From Roseicyclus sp. (GTDB taxonomy: Bacteria > Pseudomonadota > Alphaproteobacteria > Rhodobacterales > Rhodobacteraceae), in NCBI GenBank assembly GCA_018401965.1, contig JAGYJU010000002.1, forward strand, positions 62,001-126,000: a stretch of 64,000 nt of DNA, given 5' to 3'. How positions within the stretch are numbered: position 1 is the stretch's first letter; every line of letters begins with the position of its first letter. Both the position numbers and the translations under genes were made by a program. Under the pieces are notes generated by a model. That model worked only from the letters and a program-made list of their open reading frames with translations. It was not told where the DNA came from and searched no databases. This document shows positions 11,879 to 19,807 of this stretch, one piece after another.

Positions 11879-12382
11879 TCCGGAACCTCGTCTGGCATGA
11901 AGGGCAAATCGGTATCATCGGGGCGCGCGCCTGCCGCTGTCAGCATCGCATGCACCTGGCCGCGATGATGGGCCTGGTGGTTGAACATGTGGACCACGCA
12001 CAGGGCGTGGGGTTTGGCCATGTCGCGCCCCATCGCAAAGGAATGCCAGCGCAGATCGCCGGCCAGGTCATCGGGCGTGACCATCCATGCCCAGCCCGCA
12101 ATGCGGGCGTCCAGCCGTGGGCGTTCGGCCCAAAGCGTCGGCCAATCGAACATGTCGGGGGACCCGGTGATGGTGCCACCGGGGCCTTGCCCGCCATCAA
12201 GGCGAGCCATCCACATCAGGTCGCCCCACATCAGGTGCGACAGCGTCGCCCGGATCGATCCGAAGAACGCGCCGCGATCGGCCTCGCGCGCTGTCCGACA
12301 GCCCCTGCGCCGCGCCAAAGATCGACTGGTTCTGCCACGCGTTGTAGCGCGCCATCGTCTGGCAATAGGCAGGCGTGATCAT
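11869..12382 (-). pseudogene. DinB-family (YfiT-like) protein, frameshifted
   Basis: DinB-family four-helix protein, usually a metal-dependent thiol transferase or hydrolase of unknown substrate. The N-terminal part (MITPAYCQTMARYNAWQNQ...GLSDSA) and the remainder (READRGAFFGSIRATLSHLM...) lie in different frames. The break is in a GC-dinucleotide run near 12284-12291; adding GC restores one frame of 171 aa. Metal-binding histidines are in TLSHLMWGD and NHQAHHRGQVHAML. It starts with an ATGA overlap on the DUF1326 gene and overlaps dmdA by 10 bp, so it belongs to a tight operon. Confidence 0.8.
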
Positions 12383-13068
12383 TTGCCCGGACCAGACCAA
12401 TCGATCTGGCAGATCTCGGCCGAGCGGCCCTGGAAATCCCAGACGCGGCCATGGGCGCGCACCCGCCCCTTGGATGCGGTGGCAACCGTGATATCGGGGC
12501 CCATCCAGTATTTCGTGTTGCGGATCACGATATCTTCGTCGGGGTTGGCGCCCGCCACGGGAAAGACCACGCCTTCGATCTGGCGGCCCACCGAGATGTG
12601 GCGGGTCTTGCCGTCGGTTTCATAGCGCACGGGCTGGCGTTCCACGCCGATCACCTCGCCCACCAGCACCTTGAACAGGCCCGTCGTGCCGCGCGCCTTG
12701 CCGGAAAAGATGTCGACCAGCGCATGATAGGCGGCATCGCTGGCGCGGTCATCGATGTAGAGCGCGACCTTCCAGTTGCCCCGGCTCATCATGCCGGGAA
12801 TCTCGATCAAAAGCCCGATGTTCAACCCCGACAGGTCGGTATCGCCGTAATGGCCCTGGTCGATGCGCACGCCGCCCCAGGTCTGGCAATGCCCCTCGGT
12901 CGGCGGATGCAGGCCAAGCGACACCACGCAGGGGCAAAACACCGTGCAGTTGCAGTTGAGGATCAATTCGCCCTTGATCGCCCAATCCATCGCGCCTTGG
13001 CCCGATCTGGCCGCCCCGGCGGCGCGGTTGTCGATGCGCGCGGGCACGGTGATGCGGTCGCTTGCCAT
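12379..13068 (-). CDS. DUF1326 domain protein
   Basis: 229 aa cytoplasmic protein of the DUF1326 family, function unknown. The Cys-rich motif NCNCTVFCPCV near residues 38-48 suggests metal binding (inference). GAGGGAG sits 9 nt before the ATG at 13068. It lies 27 bp after the repaired end of a DUF2182 membrane protein and overlaps the dinB-like gene by 4 bp. DUF2182 and DUF1326 are often neighbours, so the two probably work together. Confidence 0.85.
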   Translation of the reverse strand: MASDRITVPARIDNRAAGAARSGQGAMDWAIKGELILNCNCTVFCPCVVSLGLHPPTEGHCQTWGGVRIDQGHYGDTDLSGLNIGLLIEIPGMMSRGNWKVALYIDDRASDAAYHALVDIFSGKARGTTGLFKVLVGEVIGVERQPVRYETDGKTRHISVGRQIEGVVFPVAGANPDEDIVIRNTKYWMGPDITVATASKGRVRAHGRVWDFQGRSAEICQIDWSGPGK

Positions 13069-13095
13069 GTCTGTCGTCTCCCTCGTGGTTCCAAG

Positions 13096-13858
13096 TCAAA
13101 ATCCTGTCGCCGCCATCAGCGCCGCCGCCGCCAAAAGACCGAGCCCCATCGGCCGTGTCAGCCAACGGCCCAGAACCGGCAGTTTTTCCAGCGCCATCAA
13201 GCACCGTCGCGATGCCCATGAAGGCAAGGTTCATCACGCCGCCGACAAAGCCAAGCAGCATCAAGGCCCAGCAACAGCCCAGGCAGACCGCGCCAAGCCG
13301 CAGCCCGTTGCGCCAGGGGCCTTCTTCGAAATGCTCGAGGAAAAACATCATCGGCGCACGGCATTTCGACAGGCAGGCCTCCTTCATCGGGGTGAATTGA
13401 TAGGCCCCCGCAAGGGTCAAAAGGCCCACCGAAAGCCAGGTCGACAGGCTGGTGCCGAACGGGTCGATCAGCCCTGCGCCAAAAAGCGCCAATTGCCCGG
13501 CAGCTGCAAAAACCGAGAACCCGAGCCAGATCGTCAGGTAGCCCGCGACCAGAACCGGCAGGCGTGTCTGCGCGCCCGCCGCCGCCAGATCATCATAGGT
13601 GGCCAGGGCAGGTAGCGCCGTGGGGGCCATCATCGCCGCCGACATGATCGCCCACATCGCCACCAACCCGACAAAGCCCGCCGCATCCGGCGTCGCCACG
13701 CACAGGCTTGCGAGGAATTCCAGCCCGTAGGTGGCGCTGGCGGCGCGCAGATCGGCGGGGATGGCCATTGCGTAAAGCAGGCCCCAGGCCGACAGGATCA
13801 GCGCGTAAAGCGCGATCCAATGCGTCTGGCCCATCATCCGGATCCGGGTGGCGATCAT
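13096..13858 (-). pseudogene. DUF2182 integral membrane protein, frameshifted near C-terminus
   Basis: DUF2182 family, a predicted metal-binding membrane protein with about six hydrophobic segments. Conserved features seen: MWAIMSAAMMAPTALP, QFTPMKEACLSKCRAP and a final WALMLLGFVGGVMNLAFMG. After GIATVL the frame breaks (one extra base near 13195-13203). Deleting it gives the expected hydrophobic end (MALEKLPVLGRW...ALMAATGF) with a stop at 13096 and a 253-aa product. As written, translation would run on into DUF1326 in the wrong frame to 12749. ATG 13858 is preceded by GGGGAGGG. Confidence 0.8.
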
Positions 13859-14221
13859 CGCGTGCCGCCCTCCCCTGCGACTCGGTTCATCGGGCATAGG
13901 TCTGTCAGAGTTTTCCGGCCGGACAAATCAAAATCGACCCCGCGGGCGGAACCATTCCGGAACCGCCCCGGCGGGAAAGGCCCGCCCGCGCGCGCGCAAA
14001 GGGCGCAGATCACCTGTTTTGGCCCGCGCGTGATCCCGCGTGAGCTGGCGTGATCGGGTTTCGCTTCAGCGCACCAATATGTGCACACATGCACCATTAT
14101 CACATTTAATTCTCATATCTGTGTGTTGAAGAACGGACTGGCGGGCCCCAACTTGGCTGCATGGGCGGCACATCTTGCCGCGTCAGACACGAATGAACCC
14201 AACCCTGAAGAGGATATCATC
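13859..14221. other. Divergent intergenic region
   Basis: About 360 bp between the minus-strand DUF2182 operon and the plus-strand repeat-protein gene. It must hold both promoters. The part from 14075 to 14130 is clearly AT-rich compared with its surroundings and contains a small palindrome (TGTGCACA, 14080-14087). I see no RNA gene or coding sequence here. Confidence 0.4.
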
Positions 14222-14743
14222 ATGAACCGCATCATTCTTGGCACCGCGATCGCGCTTGGCCTGTCCGCACCGGCATTGGCTGCAACGCAGCTTGAAACCG
14301 CGCTGGGCGTCACCCCCGGCGCCTATACCACGGCAGAGCTGATCGACCTGGACCGCGCCTATGAAGAAAACGACCAATCGCGGGTCAACTTCATCCTGTC
14401 CGGCGGATCCAACCCGGTCGATCCGACCAATCCCGGCACCCGCCAGCTTGCCACCGCGCTGGGTGTCAGCGCCGAGGAATTCACCCTTGCAGAGCTGATC
14501 GACCTGCAACGCGCGGTCGAAGAAACCGACCAGGCCCGCGTCGCCTTCATCTTGTCGCATGACGGGGCCACGGGCGTCACCGCGTCCGGCCGGGATGGCG
14601 TGACAGCCGGCAAGCAGCAACTGGCGGCCCCGCTTGGCGTCAACGCGGCCAATTTCACCGTGAACCAGTTGATCGATCTGCAACGCGCCACCGAGGAAGG
14701 TGACCAATCCCGGATCGCCTTCATCCTGGGCAACGCAATCTGA
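14222..14743 (+). CDS. Secreted three-repeat protein of unknown function
   Basis: 173 aa. The start is ATG 14222 (MNRIILGTAIALGLSAPALA, a signal peptide ending near residue 20), with GAAGAGG upstream. The mature part consists of three copies of a roughly 42-residue repeat. The core of each is QL-LGV-----T--ELIDL-RA-EE-DQ-RV-FIL (first LETALGVTPGAYTTAELIDL, last LAAPLGVNAANFTVNQLIDL). I do not recognise a named family. It is probably periplasmic or exported. A strong terminator follows at 14783-14818, so it is a single-gene unit. Confidence 0.8.
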   Translation: MNRIILGTAIALGLSAPALAATQLETALGVTPGAYTTAELIDLDRAYEENDQSRVNFILSGGSNPVDPTNPGTRQLATALGVSAEEFTLAELIDLQRAVEETDQARVAFILSHDGATGVTASGRDGVTAGKQQLAAPLGVNAANFTVNQLIDLQRATEEGDQSRIAFILGNAI

Positions 14744-14782
14744 TCCCCGGCCAATCGGGATTTCCCGATCCGCCGCACCGAA

Positions 14783-14818
14783 AGGCCCCGATGCCCCGTG
14801 CATCGGGGCCTGTTTCTT
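14783..14818 (+). terminator. Rho-independent terminator of the three-repeat gene
   Basis: Perfect 11-bp stem (AGGCCCCGATG / CATCGGGGCCT) with a 7-nt loop, followed by GTTTCTT, 40 bp past the stop codon. Confidence 0.85.
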
Positions 14819-14943
14819 GGGCGTCCACCGGGGCTGTTGCGCGCGGGTGGGATCGTTTTCGCATTGGCCCTTGCTGAGACGCCACGTCGTGATACCTTCG
14901 TTGCGGATTTTCCGGTCTCCACAACAACAGGGAACACATCATC

Positions 14944-15987
14944 ATGACCCATCGCATGGCCCTCGGCACCGCCATGGCCCTCGCGCTGACCGCGCCAAGC
15001 CTCGCCCAGGCGCAGGATCTTTTGGTCTTCGACTATTCCGGGTTCGAAGATCCGTCTTTCCACCAGCCCTTTGTCGACCAGCACGGCAATTCGCCCGAAT
15101 TCGTGTTCTTCGGCGACGAAGACGAAGCGTTTCAGCGGCTTTTGGCCGGGTTCCGGTCTGATGTGACCCATATCTGCGCCGGCTCCGTGCCGCGTTGGCA
15201 GGCGTCGGGCATCATCGAGCCCTGGGATCGTGCGCGCGTGGCCGCCTTTGACACGCTGAACGCAGACCTGGTGGGCCAGGATGTGCTGTCGGGGTCGTCC
15301 GAACTGTTCTTCCTGCCGACCGATTACGGATCGACCGCCGTTGTCTACAATTCCGACGACGTGCCCGCCGAAGATGTCGCCAGCCTGCAGATCTTCACCA
15401 ACCCCGCCTATGCGGGCCGCCTGTCGATCCCCGACAATGTCGATGATGCCTATGCGCTGGCCTATCTGGCCACCGGTGTCACCAACTGGTCGGATGTCAC
15501 CGATGCGCAATTCGAGGCGGCGACCGCGTGGTTGCGCCAGATCCACGAGAACCTGTTGACCTATTGGGTCGACCCGGCCGAAATCCAGCAGCTGATGGCC
15601 TCGGGCCAGGTTCTGGCCGCCTGGGCCTGGAACGAAGTGCCGGTTGCCCTGGCCGACGAAGGCTTCCCGGTCGGATTTGCCCGCAACACCACCGAGGGCA
15701 CGAGCGTCTGGCTCTGCGGCTACGTGAACATGGCCGAGGGCGAAGGCTCGGAAGACCAGGCCTATGATTTCATCAATGCCATGCATTCCGACGCGTCGGC
15801 AGAACCGCTGTTGCTGAACGGGTTCGGCACCGCCAATGATGCCGCCCTGCAAGCGCTTGGCGCCGAGGCGCTCGAAGCCGCGGGCCTGGGTGTCACCACC
15901 GTTCCGGTTCTGGCGCAGCTGCCGATTTCCAACGATCAGCGCGAACGCCAGGCCGAGGCCTTTGAACGGATCAAGGCCGGGTTCTGA
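14944..15987 (+). CDS. Polyamine-type ABC transporter substrate-binding protein
   Basis: 347 aa periplasmic solute-binding protein of the PotD/PotF type. The signal peptide is MTHRMALGTAMALALTAPSLAQA. The mature protein has DYSGFEDPSFHQPF, FFLPTDYGSTAVVYNSDDV and AWAWNEVPVALADEGFPV in the usual positions. The substrate is probably a polyamine or related amine (family inference). It stands alone: no permease or ATPase gene is adjacent, while a potABC-like set without a binding protein lies at 27770-30723. A terminator follows at 16008-16034. Confidence 0.85.
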   Translation: MTHRMALGTAMALALTAPSLAQAQDLLVFDYSGFEDPSFHQPFVDQHGNSPEFVFFGDEDEAFQRLLAGFRSDVTHICAGSVPRWQASGIIEPWDRARVAAFDTLNADLVGQDVLSGSSELFFLPTDYGSTAVVYNSDDVPAEDVASLQIFTNPAYAGRLSIPDNVDDAYALAYLATGVTNWSDVTDAQFEAATAWLRQIHENLLTYWVDPAEIQQLMASGQVLAAWAWNEVPVALADEGFPVGFARNTTEGTSVWLCGYVNMAEGEGSEDQAYDFINAMHSDASAEPLLLNGFGTANDAALQALGAEALEAAGLGVTTVPVLAQLPISNDQRERQAEAFERIKAGF

Positions 15988-16007
15988 TCACCGCGGGACA
16001 TGACAGC

Positions 16008-16034
16008 GAAAGGGCGCCTTCGGGCGCCCTTTTT
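16008..16034 (+). terminator. Rho-independent terminator of the binding-protein gene
   Basis: AAAGGGCGCC-TTCG-GGCGCCCTTTTT: perfect 10-bp stem with a stable TTCG tetraloop and a T run, 20 bp past the stop. Confidence 0.9.
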
Positions 16035-16054
16035 GCATTCTGGCATGGGTGCCT

Positions 16055-16064
16055 GGAACGGGGC
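16055..16064. repeat. Left 10-bp target-site duplication of the ISAs1 element
   Basis: GGAACGGGGC immediately before the left inverted repeat, identical to 18191-18200 after the right inverted repeat. Confidence 0.92.
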
Positions 16065-16079
16065 CAGGGCAATCGCGCT

Positions 16080-17179
16080 TCAAAATCCATCTATGAGAGT
16101 ACGGAGGAATTTGTTGCTCCATCCTGCTCTCTTGAACTTCACGCGGTTTGAACCTTTTGAGGAATTTGCCTTGATGATACTCAAGGCGATCCGTCGCAAC
16201 GCGGCGAAGTTTGCCGGAGCATTGTCCTTGCGTGCGCGGTGCTGATCGTCATTCATCACGACATCCAGCGACCAATGCAAACTGTTTTCAATTTCCCAGT
16301 GACCGCGGATCAGCCCTGCGGCGACCTTCGCCGTGTGGCACTTTGAAAGGAGATAAAGCCGTTCGGACTGGCTGGTCGTGTCGCCCATCATGCGCTTGGA
16401 AACAACGTGGACGAAGGCGGCGAGATGCGGCCACTGATGGGTTTCGGTGAGATAGTCCGGCACATCGTAGACACGGTATGATCGCTCCTCAATCCGACCG
16501 TGATCACCATTGATGCAGACATATTCATCCCTGAAATCAGTGCCCTGATCGCTCACAAAGGCCTCGATATCCGCCTTTATGCCGCCTTGGTTACCTTTGA
16601 GCTGCAGGCAATAGTCACCGCCTGCTTGCGCGATTAGTTCACACGTTTCCCGCTGGCAGTGCAGCGCATCGGCCGTAATGGTGATCCCACGAATATCCAG
16701 CATCTCAATCAACTCGCGGAGCGCCAAAATCTCACCCCCGCCCTTTGCACTTTGCGTCATCCCGAGGCTCAGGCGGGCGCCATGTGCAAAGGCGGTGACC
16801 ACGTTCAGGTTCGACTGTCCAGCGGCCTTGTCAAAGCTGCGCCGCATCTCCTTTCCGTCAATGGCGATTGCCGGATGCTCCGCATGTGCAGCGGCAAAGT
16901 CGGCTTGGAATTTGTCAAAAAAGGCTTGAAGGCTGCGCGGCTTCATCAAACGGAATAATCGTGAATACGCATCATGACAGGGAATGCCGTGGGGCAAGTC
17001 CAGAAATTCGCGAAGAAAATCCTCCTTCATACGTCCGAATTCCTCCATGTCGACCGCAGTCTCCCGCCACATAGCGCACACAAGAGGCTGATCGTCATCA
17101 GGTCGCTGAATTTGTGGCGTGGCGCGTTCCCAGCACGAGGATCGTCTTCGTCATTAAAATAGCTCAACAATGTCGGCAT
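16080..17179 (-). pseudogene. ISAs1-family transposase, frameshifted
   Basis: DDE transposase of the ISAs1 family. The N-terminus (MPTLLSYFNDEDDPRAGN, start 17179) is in a different frame from the main body (VDMEEFGRMKEDFLREFL...). One G appears to be missing in the GGCGGGAGAC stretch near 17063-17065; adding it gives a 366-aa protein of normal length. Catalytic regions: AIDGKEMRRSFDKA, ITADALHCQRETCELI, and the final NSLHWSLDVVMNDDQHRARK. As written, only a GTG-started 333-aa fragment (from 17081) is open, so transposition may be lost unless the indel is a sequence error. Confidence 0.92.
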
Positions 17180-17239
17180 CTCGAGGCTCCATCAGTCAAT
17201 GAAACCTCAAGAATCCAATTCCAATCTACTGTCAAATTT

Positions 17240-17242
17240 TAA
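17240..17242. repeat. Left TAA target duplication of the IS5-family element
   Basis: TAA directly before the left inverted repeat GAGCCCGATTTAAAA. The matching TAA is at 18174-18176. Confidence 0.75.
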
Positions 17243-18173
17243 GAGCCCGATTTAAAAGTAGTTGAGTGAGTTCAGCAGGTTGTGATTCTGTTCGGTTATC
17301 AAGCTGAACGGAGACCCCAATGGCCTGGACCGAACTCACCCGTCGCCAACATGACCGAAAAGGCGGCAGATACGCAAGCGATATGACTGACGCAGAATGG
17401 TCGTTGATAGCGCCTTTGATGCCGCCACCCAAGACAACCGGCAGACCACGCACGACAGATTTGCGCGACGTCTTCGACGCAATCCTCTACATCGCAACGA
17501 CCGGATGCCAGTGGCGCATGTTGCCCAACGACTTTCCGCCGGTGTCGACGGTGCGGGGTTATTTCTACACGTGGCGTGATAACGGCTTGCTTGATGATAT
17601 GAACCGCCAGCTGGTCGAAGCCGCGCGATTAGCTGAGGGCCGTAAAGCCCAGCCAACAGCCGGGGTTATCGATAGCCAGAGTGTGAAAACCACTGAAAGT
17701 GGAGGGGTTAGCGGCTATGATGCAGGCAAAAAGATCAAGGGCCGCAAGCGCCACATCGTAACCGACACGGTAGGATTACTGCTGAGCCTGGTGGTCCATA
17801 GCGCCGGAATTCAGGATCGGGATGGCGCGCCGGATGTGTTGAAAGCTATCGCCGCACGCTACCCATCATTGCGGCACGTATTCGCTGACGGCGGGTATGC
17901 AGGGCCCAAGCTACGGGATGCGCTAAAAGCCCTCGGCCGATGGACCGTCCAGATCGTCAAGCGCTCCGACACCGCGGAGGGCTTTGAAGTGCTGCCACGA
18001 CGGTGGGTCGTCGAGCGCACCTTTGCTTGGCTGAACCGATGTCGGCGCCTGTCGAAAGACTGGGAGAAATCCATCGCCAGCGCTGAAGCTTGGATCCTTA
18101 TCGCACACATTAGACGCGTAACGCGGCATCTCGCAAGGAACTGAAATACAATGATGAGTTTTGAATCCGACTC
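17243..18173 (+). mobile_element. IS5-family (IS1031-like) insertion sequence nested in the ISAs1 element
   Basis: 931 bp. The left end GAGCCCGATTTAAAA (17243-17257) and the right end TTTTGAATCCGACTC (18159-18173) are imperfect inverted repeats (12 of 15). TAA flanks both ends, fitting the TNA duplication of the IS1031 group. It inserted in the right-end region of the ISAs1 element: removing it and one TAA rebuilds a normal ISAs1 terminus. It encodes one intact transposase. Confidence 0.92.
17320..18144 (+). CDS. IS5-family transposase
   Basis: 274 aa, intact. The N-terminal DUF4096-like part (SDMTDAEWSLIAPLMPPPK, YIATTGCQWRMLPNDFPP) precedes a DDE domain. The acidic triad lies in AGVIDSQSVKTTES, LRHVFADGGYAGPK and RRWVVERTFAWLNRCRRLSK. 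It fills almost the whole element and has no frameshift, so this copy may be active. Confidence 0.97.
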   Translation: MAWTELTRRQHDRKGGRYASDMTDAEWSLIAPLMPPPKTTGRPRTTDLRDVFDAILYIATTGCQWRMLPNDFPPVSTVRGYFYTWRDNGLLDDMNRQLVEAARLAEGRKAQPTAGVIDSQSVKTTESGGVSGYDAGKKIKGRKRHIVTDTVGLLLSLVVHSAGIQDRDGAPDVLKAIAARYPSLRHVFADGGYAGPKLRDALKALGRWTVQIVKRSDTAEGFEVLPRRWVVERTFAWLNRCRRLSKDWEKSIASAEAWILIAHIRRVTRHLARN

Positions 18174-18176
18174 TAA
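18174..18176. repeat. Right TAA target duplication of the IS5-family element
   Basis: Copy of 17240-17242 directly after the right inverted repeat. The following bases complete the right end of the ISAs1 element. Confidence 0.75.
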
Positions 18177-18190
18177 GCGCGATTCCCCTG

Positions 18191-18200
18191 GGAACGGGGC
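18191..18200. repeat. Right 10-bp target-site duplication of the ISAs1 element
   Basis: GGAACGGGGC, identical to 16055-16064. It marks the insertion point just 10 bp upstream of the ssrA -35 box. Confidence 0.92.
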
Positions 18201-18209
18201 AGCCTGGCC

Positions 18210-18238
18210 TTGAAATCGGCAGGCTCTGGGCGTATCTA
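18210..18238 (+). promoter_or_regulatory. Sigma-70-type promoter of ssrA
   Basis: -35 TTGAAA (18210-18215), exact 17-bp spacer, -10 TATCTA (18233-18238). A start near 18245 fits the expected 5' end of the tmRNA acceptor piece. The IS pair stopped 10 bp short of the -35 box, so core elements are intact but upstream activating sequence has been displaced. Confidence 0.75.
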
Positions 18239-18244
18239 TGGGAT

Positions 18245-18590
18245 GTCTTGGCAACAGGACTATGGACATAAACGCGCTCGTAATACGCGGCTCGGACCCG
18301 GGGGCGGTACCCGGCGGCTCCACCAAACATCGCTCATTTGGCGATCATGGGGCCGAAACAGGATCGACGAACGTCTAAAGGGGTATTGCTTTGTCCCGGT
18401 GAGGTACCACCGTTATCGGTCCGAAACGTACAGTTGCAAATGACAACCGTGCTCCGGCAATGGCTCTGGCAGCGTAAGCTGCTCGAGTCGCCGAAACTAA
18501 GCCCTTGCGCCTAGCAGCGTAAGGCGGGGTTCGCAGGCACCTGGCAACAGAAGCCTGCACTTCATCCCAAAGCGCCGGTTGATCGACACA
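18245..18590 (+). ncRNA. ssrA: Two-piece (circularly permuted) tmRNA
   Basis: tmRNA frees stalled ribosomes and tags the peptide for ClpXP/ClpAP. It is permuted, as in other alphaproteobacteria. The acceptor piece comes first and ends in CGGCTCCACCA at 18325, with T-arm CCGGG-GGCGGTA-CCCGG. A spacer of about 23 nt follows, then the coding piece starting GGGGCCGAAACAGG at 18349. GGGGCCG pairs with CGGCTCC to close the 7-bp acceptor stem. The tag frame at 18436-18477 is GCA AAT GAC ... GCG TAA, encoding ANDNRAPAMALAA. The 3' end of the coding piece is approximate. Its partner adaptor gene sspB lies 0.7 kb downstream. Confidence 0.95.
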
Positions 18591-18749
18591 TGCCGCGCAG
18601 GCTTTGGCACCAAACAGACGCCTGCACGTCAACCCTTGCCCCGATCTCCCATGTGCTTGCATGTTTTTTCACACGCAAGTGATCCGATGCGCCTGCCCGC
18701 CCGTTAAAGAGCAAAAGAGAGCGCAATCCCCGTCCGGGAAGGGAACCCC

Positions 18750-19121
18750 ATGACCGCTATCGACTATCTGAATTTCGCGGTTGCGATCCTGACCGTGGTG
18801 CTTGGCCTGATGGGCTGGCTTGCGCCGCGCTGGACGATGGAACAGCTCGACATGCAGGCCGGGCCGTCGAACATGGCCTATACCGAGGTGTCGGCCGCCT
18901 CTGGCTGCCTCTTCGTGGGGCTTGGCCTTGGCGCCATGGTGATCGATCAACCGCTGGCCTGGGTCGTGGTGGGGCTGGCCTATGCGGGTGCCGCCACCGG
19001 CCGCATCACCTCGATCTTCCGCGACAACGCGGCAAGCCGCCAAAGCTGGACGTTCTTTGCTTGCGAGGCGGGCCTGGCGGCATGGTTGGTGCTGGCAAAC
19101 CTGCCCCGCGTTCCGGTGTGA
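18750..19121 (+). CDS. DUF4345-family membrane protein
   Basis: 123 aa with four hydrophobic segments (roughly 7-25, 48-66, 70-88, 101-119). It resembles DUF4345 proteins of unknown function (MGWLAPRWTMEQLDM, EVSAASGCLFVGLGLGAM). It lies between ssrA and sspB on the same strand. Function cannot be told from sequence. Confidence 0.7.
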   Translation: MTAIDYLNFAVAILTVVLGLMGWLAPRWTMEQLDMQAGPSNMAYTEVSAASGCLFVGLGLGAMVIDQPLAWVVVGLAYAGAATGRITSIFRDNAASRQSWTFFACEAGLAAWLVLANLPRVPV

Positions 19122-19225
19122 CGGGCCCCGTGCAGAAACCGGGCCGCGATTGACGCAGCCTGTGCCTTTCAAATCGAAACGAATCTTCTATGGTGAGGGC
19201 ATCGCCCATGGGACGCCCTGCCAAA

Positions 19226-19723
19226 ATGTCTGACCGACCGAAATCCATCGCTTACGGCCGCCTGATGCATCACGCGATGCGCGGCCTGATCCAACGGGTC
19301 TTGACCGATGTGTCGCAGACCGGCCTGCCCGGCGATCATCATTTCTTCATCACCTTCGACACCATGGCCGAGGGCGTGGGGCTGGCCGATTGGCTGCGCG
19401 ACCGCTACCCCGAGGAAATGACCATCGTCATCCAACATTGGTACGATGGGCTGTCGGTCGATGATGACGGATTTTCGATCGTCTTGAATTTCGGCGATAA
19501 TCCCGAACCGCTGCGCATTCCCTTTGACGCGATCCGCACCTTTGTCGATCCGTCGGTGGAATTCGGCCTGCGCTTCGAAAGCACCGAGGTGCCCGGCGAC
19601 GACCCCGAGGATGAACCGCCCGGATCGGACCGCAAGGATCATTCCGACACCGCGCGCGCCGCACCATCCAGGCCCCATGACGCCGAGGTTGTGCGGCTCG
19701 ACACCTTCCGAAAAAACAGCTGA
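19226..19723 (+). CDS. sspB: SspB-family ClpXP adaptor (alpha type)
   Basis: 165 aa. SspB binds ssrA-tagged proteins and hands them to ClpX. The start is ATG 19226 (MSDRPKSIAYGRLMHHAMR). The SspB fold is visible: RVLTDVSQTGLPGDHHFFITF, then PEEMTIVIQHWYDGLSV and PFDAIRTFVDPSVEFGLRF. An acidic/polar linker (DDPEDEPPGSD) leads to a short C-terminal tail (AEVVRLDTFRKN) that in this family docks on the ClpX N-domain. Placement near ssrA, whose tag it should read, fits its role. Confidence 0.9.
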   Translation: MSDRPKSIAYGRLMHHAMRGLIQRVLTDVSQTGLPGDHHFFITFDTMAEGVGLADWLRDRYPEEMTIVIQHWYDGLSVDDDGFSIVLNFGDNPEPLRIPFDAIRTFVDPSVEFGLRFESTEVPGDDPEDEPPGSDRKDHSDTARAAPSRPHDAEVVRLDTFRKNS

Positions 19724-19807
19724 CACGCTCGGAGCGGCCGGGCTTGCCCCGGCCCCGACCCCATGTACAACTGTCCTACGATCCGGGATCAGGCAGGCAG
19801 GTTCACG

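Larger units (their letters stand above)
16065..18190 (-). mobile_element. ISAs1-family insertion sequence, interrupted by an IS5-family element
   Basis: Left end CAGGGCAATCGCGCTT (16065-16080). The right end is its inverted copy AAGCGCGATTCCCCTG (18175-18190), with one mismatch. Both ends are flanked by a perfect 10-bp duplication (GGAACGGGGC), within the size known for this family. Subtracting the nested IS5 element and its 3-bp duplication leaves about 1,190 bp, the usual ISAs1 length. The transposase reads on the minus strand and has one frameshift. The perfect duplication suggests recent arrival. The element lies between a terminator and the ssrA promoter. Confidence 0.93.

Noticed and set aside
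19728..19760. Hairpin GGCCGGG/CCCGGCC after sspB as a terminator
   Set aside because: No T run follows on the plus strand, and the next gene starts soon after on the same strand.
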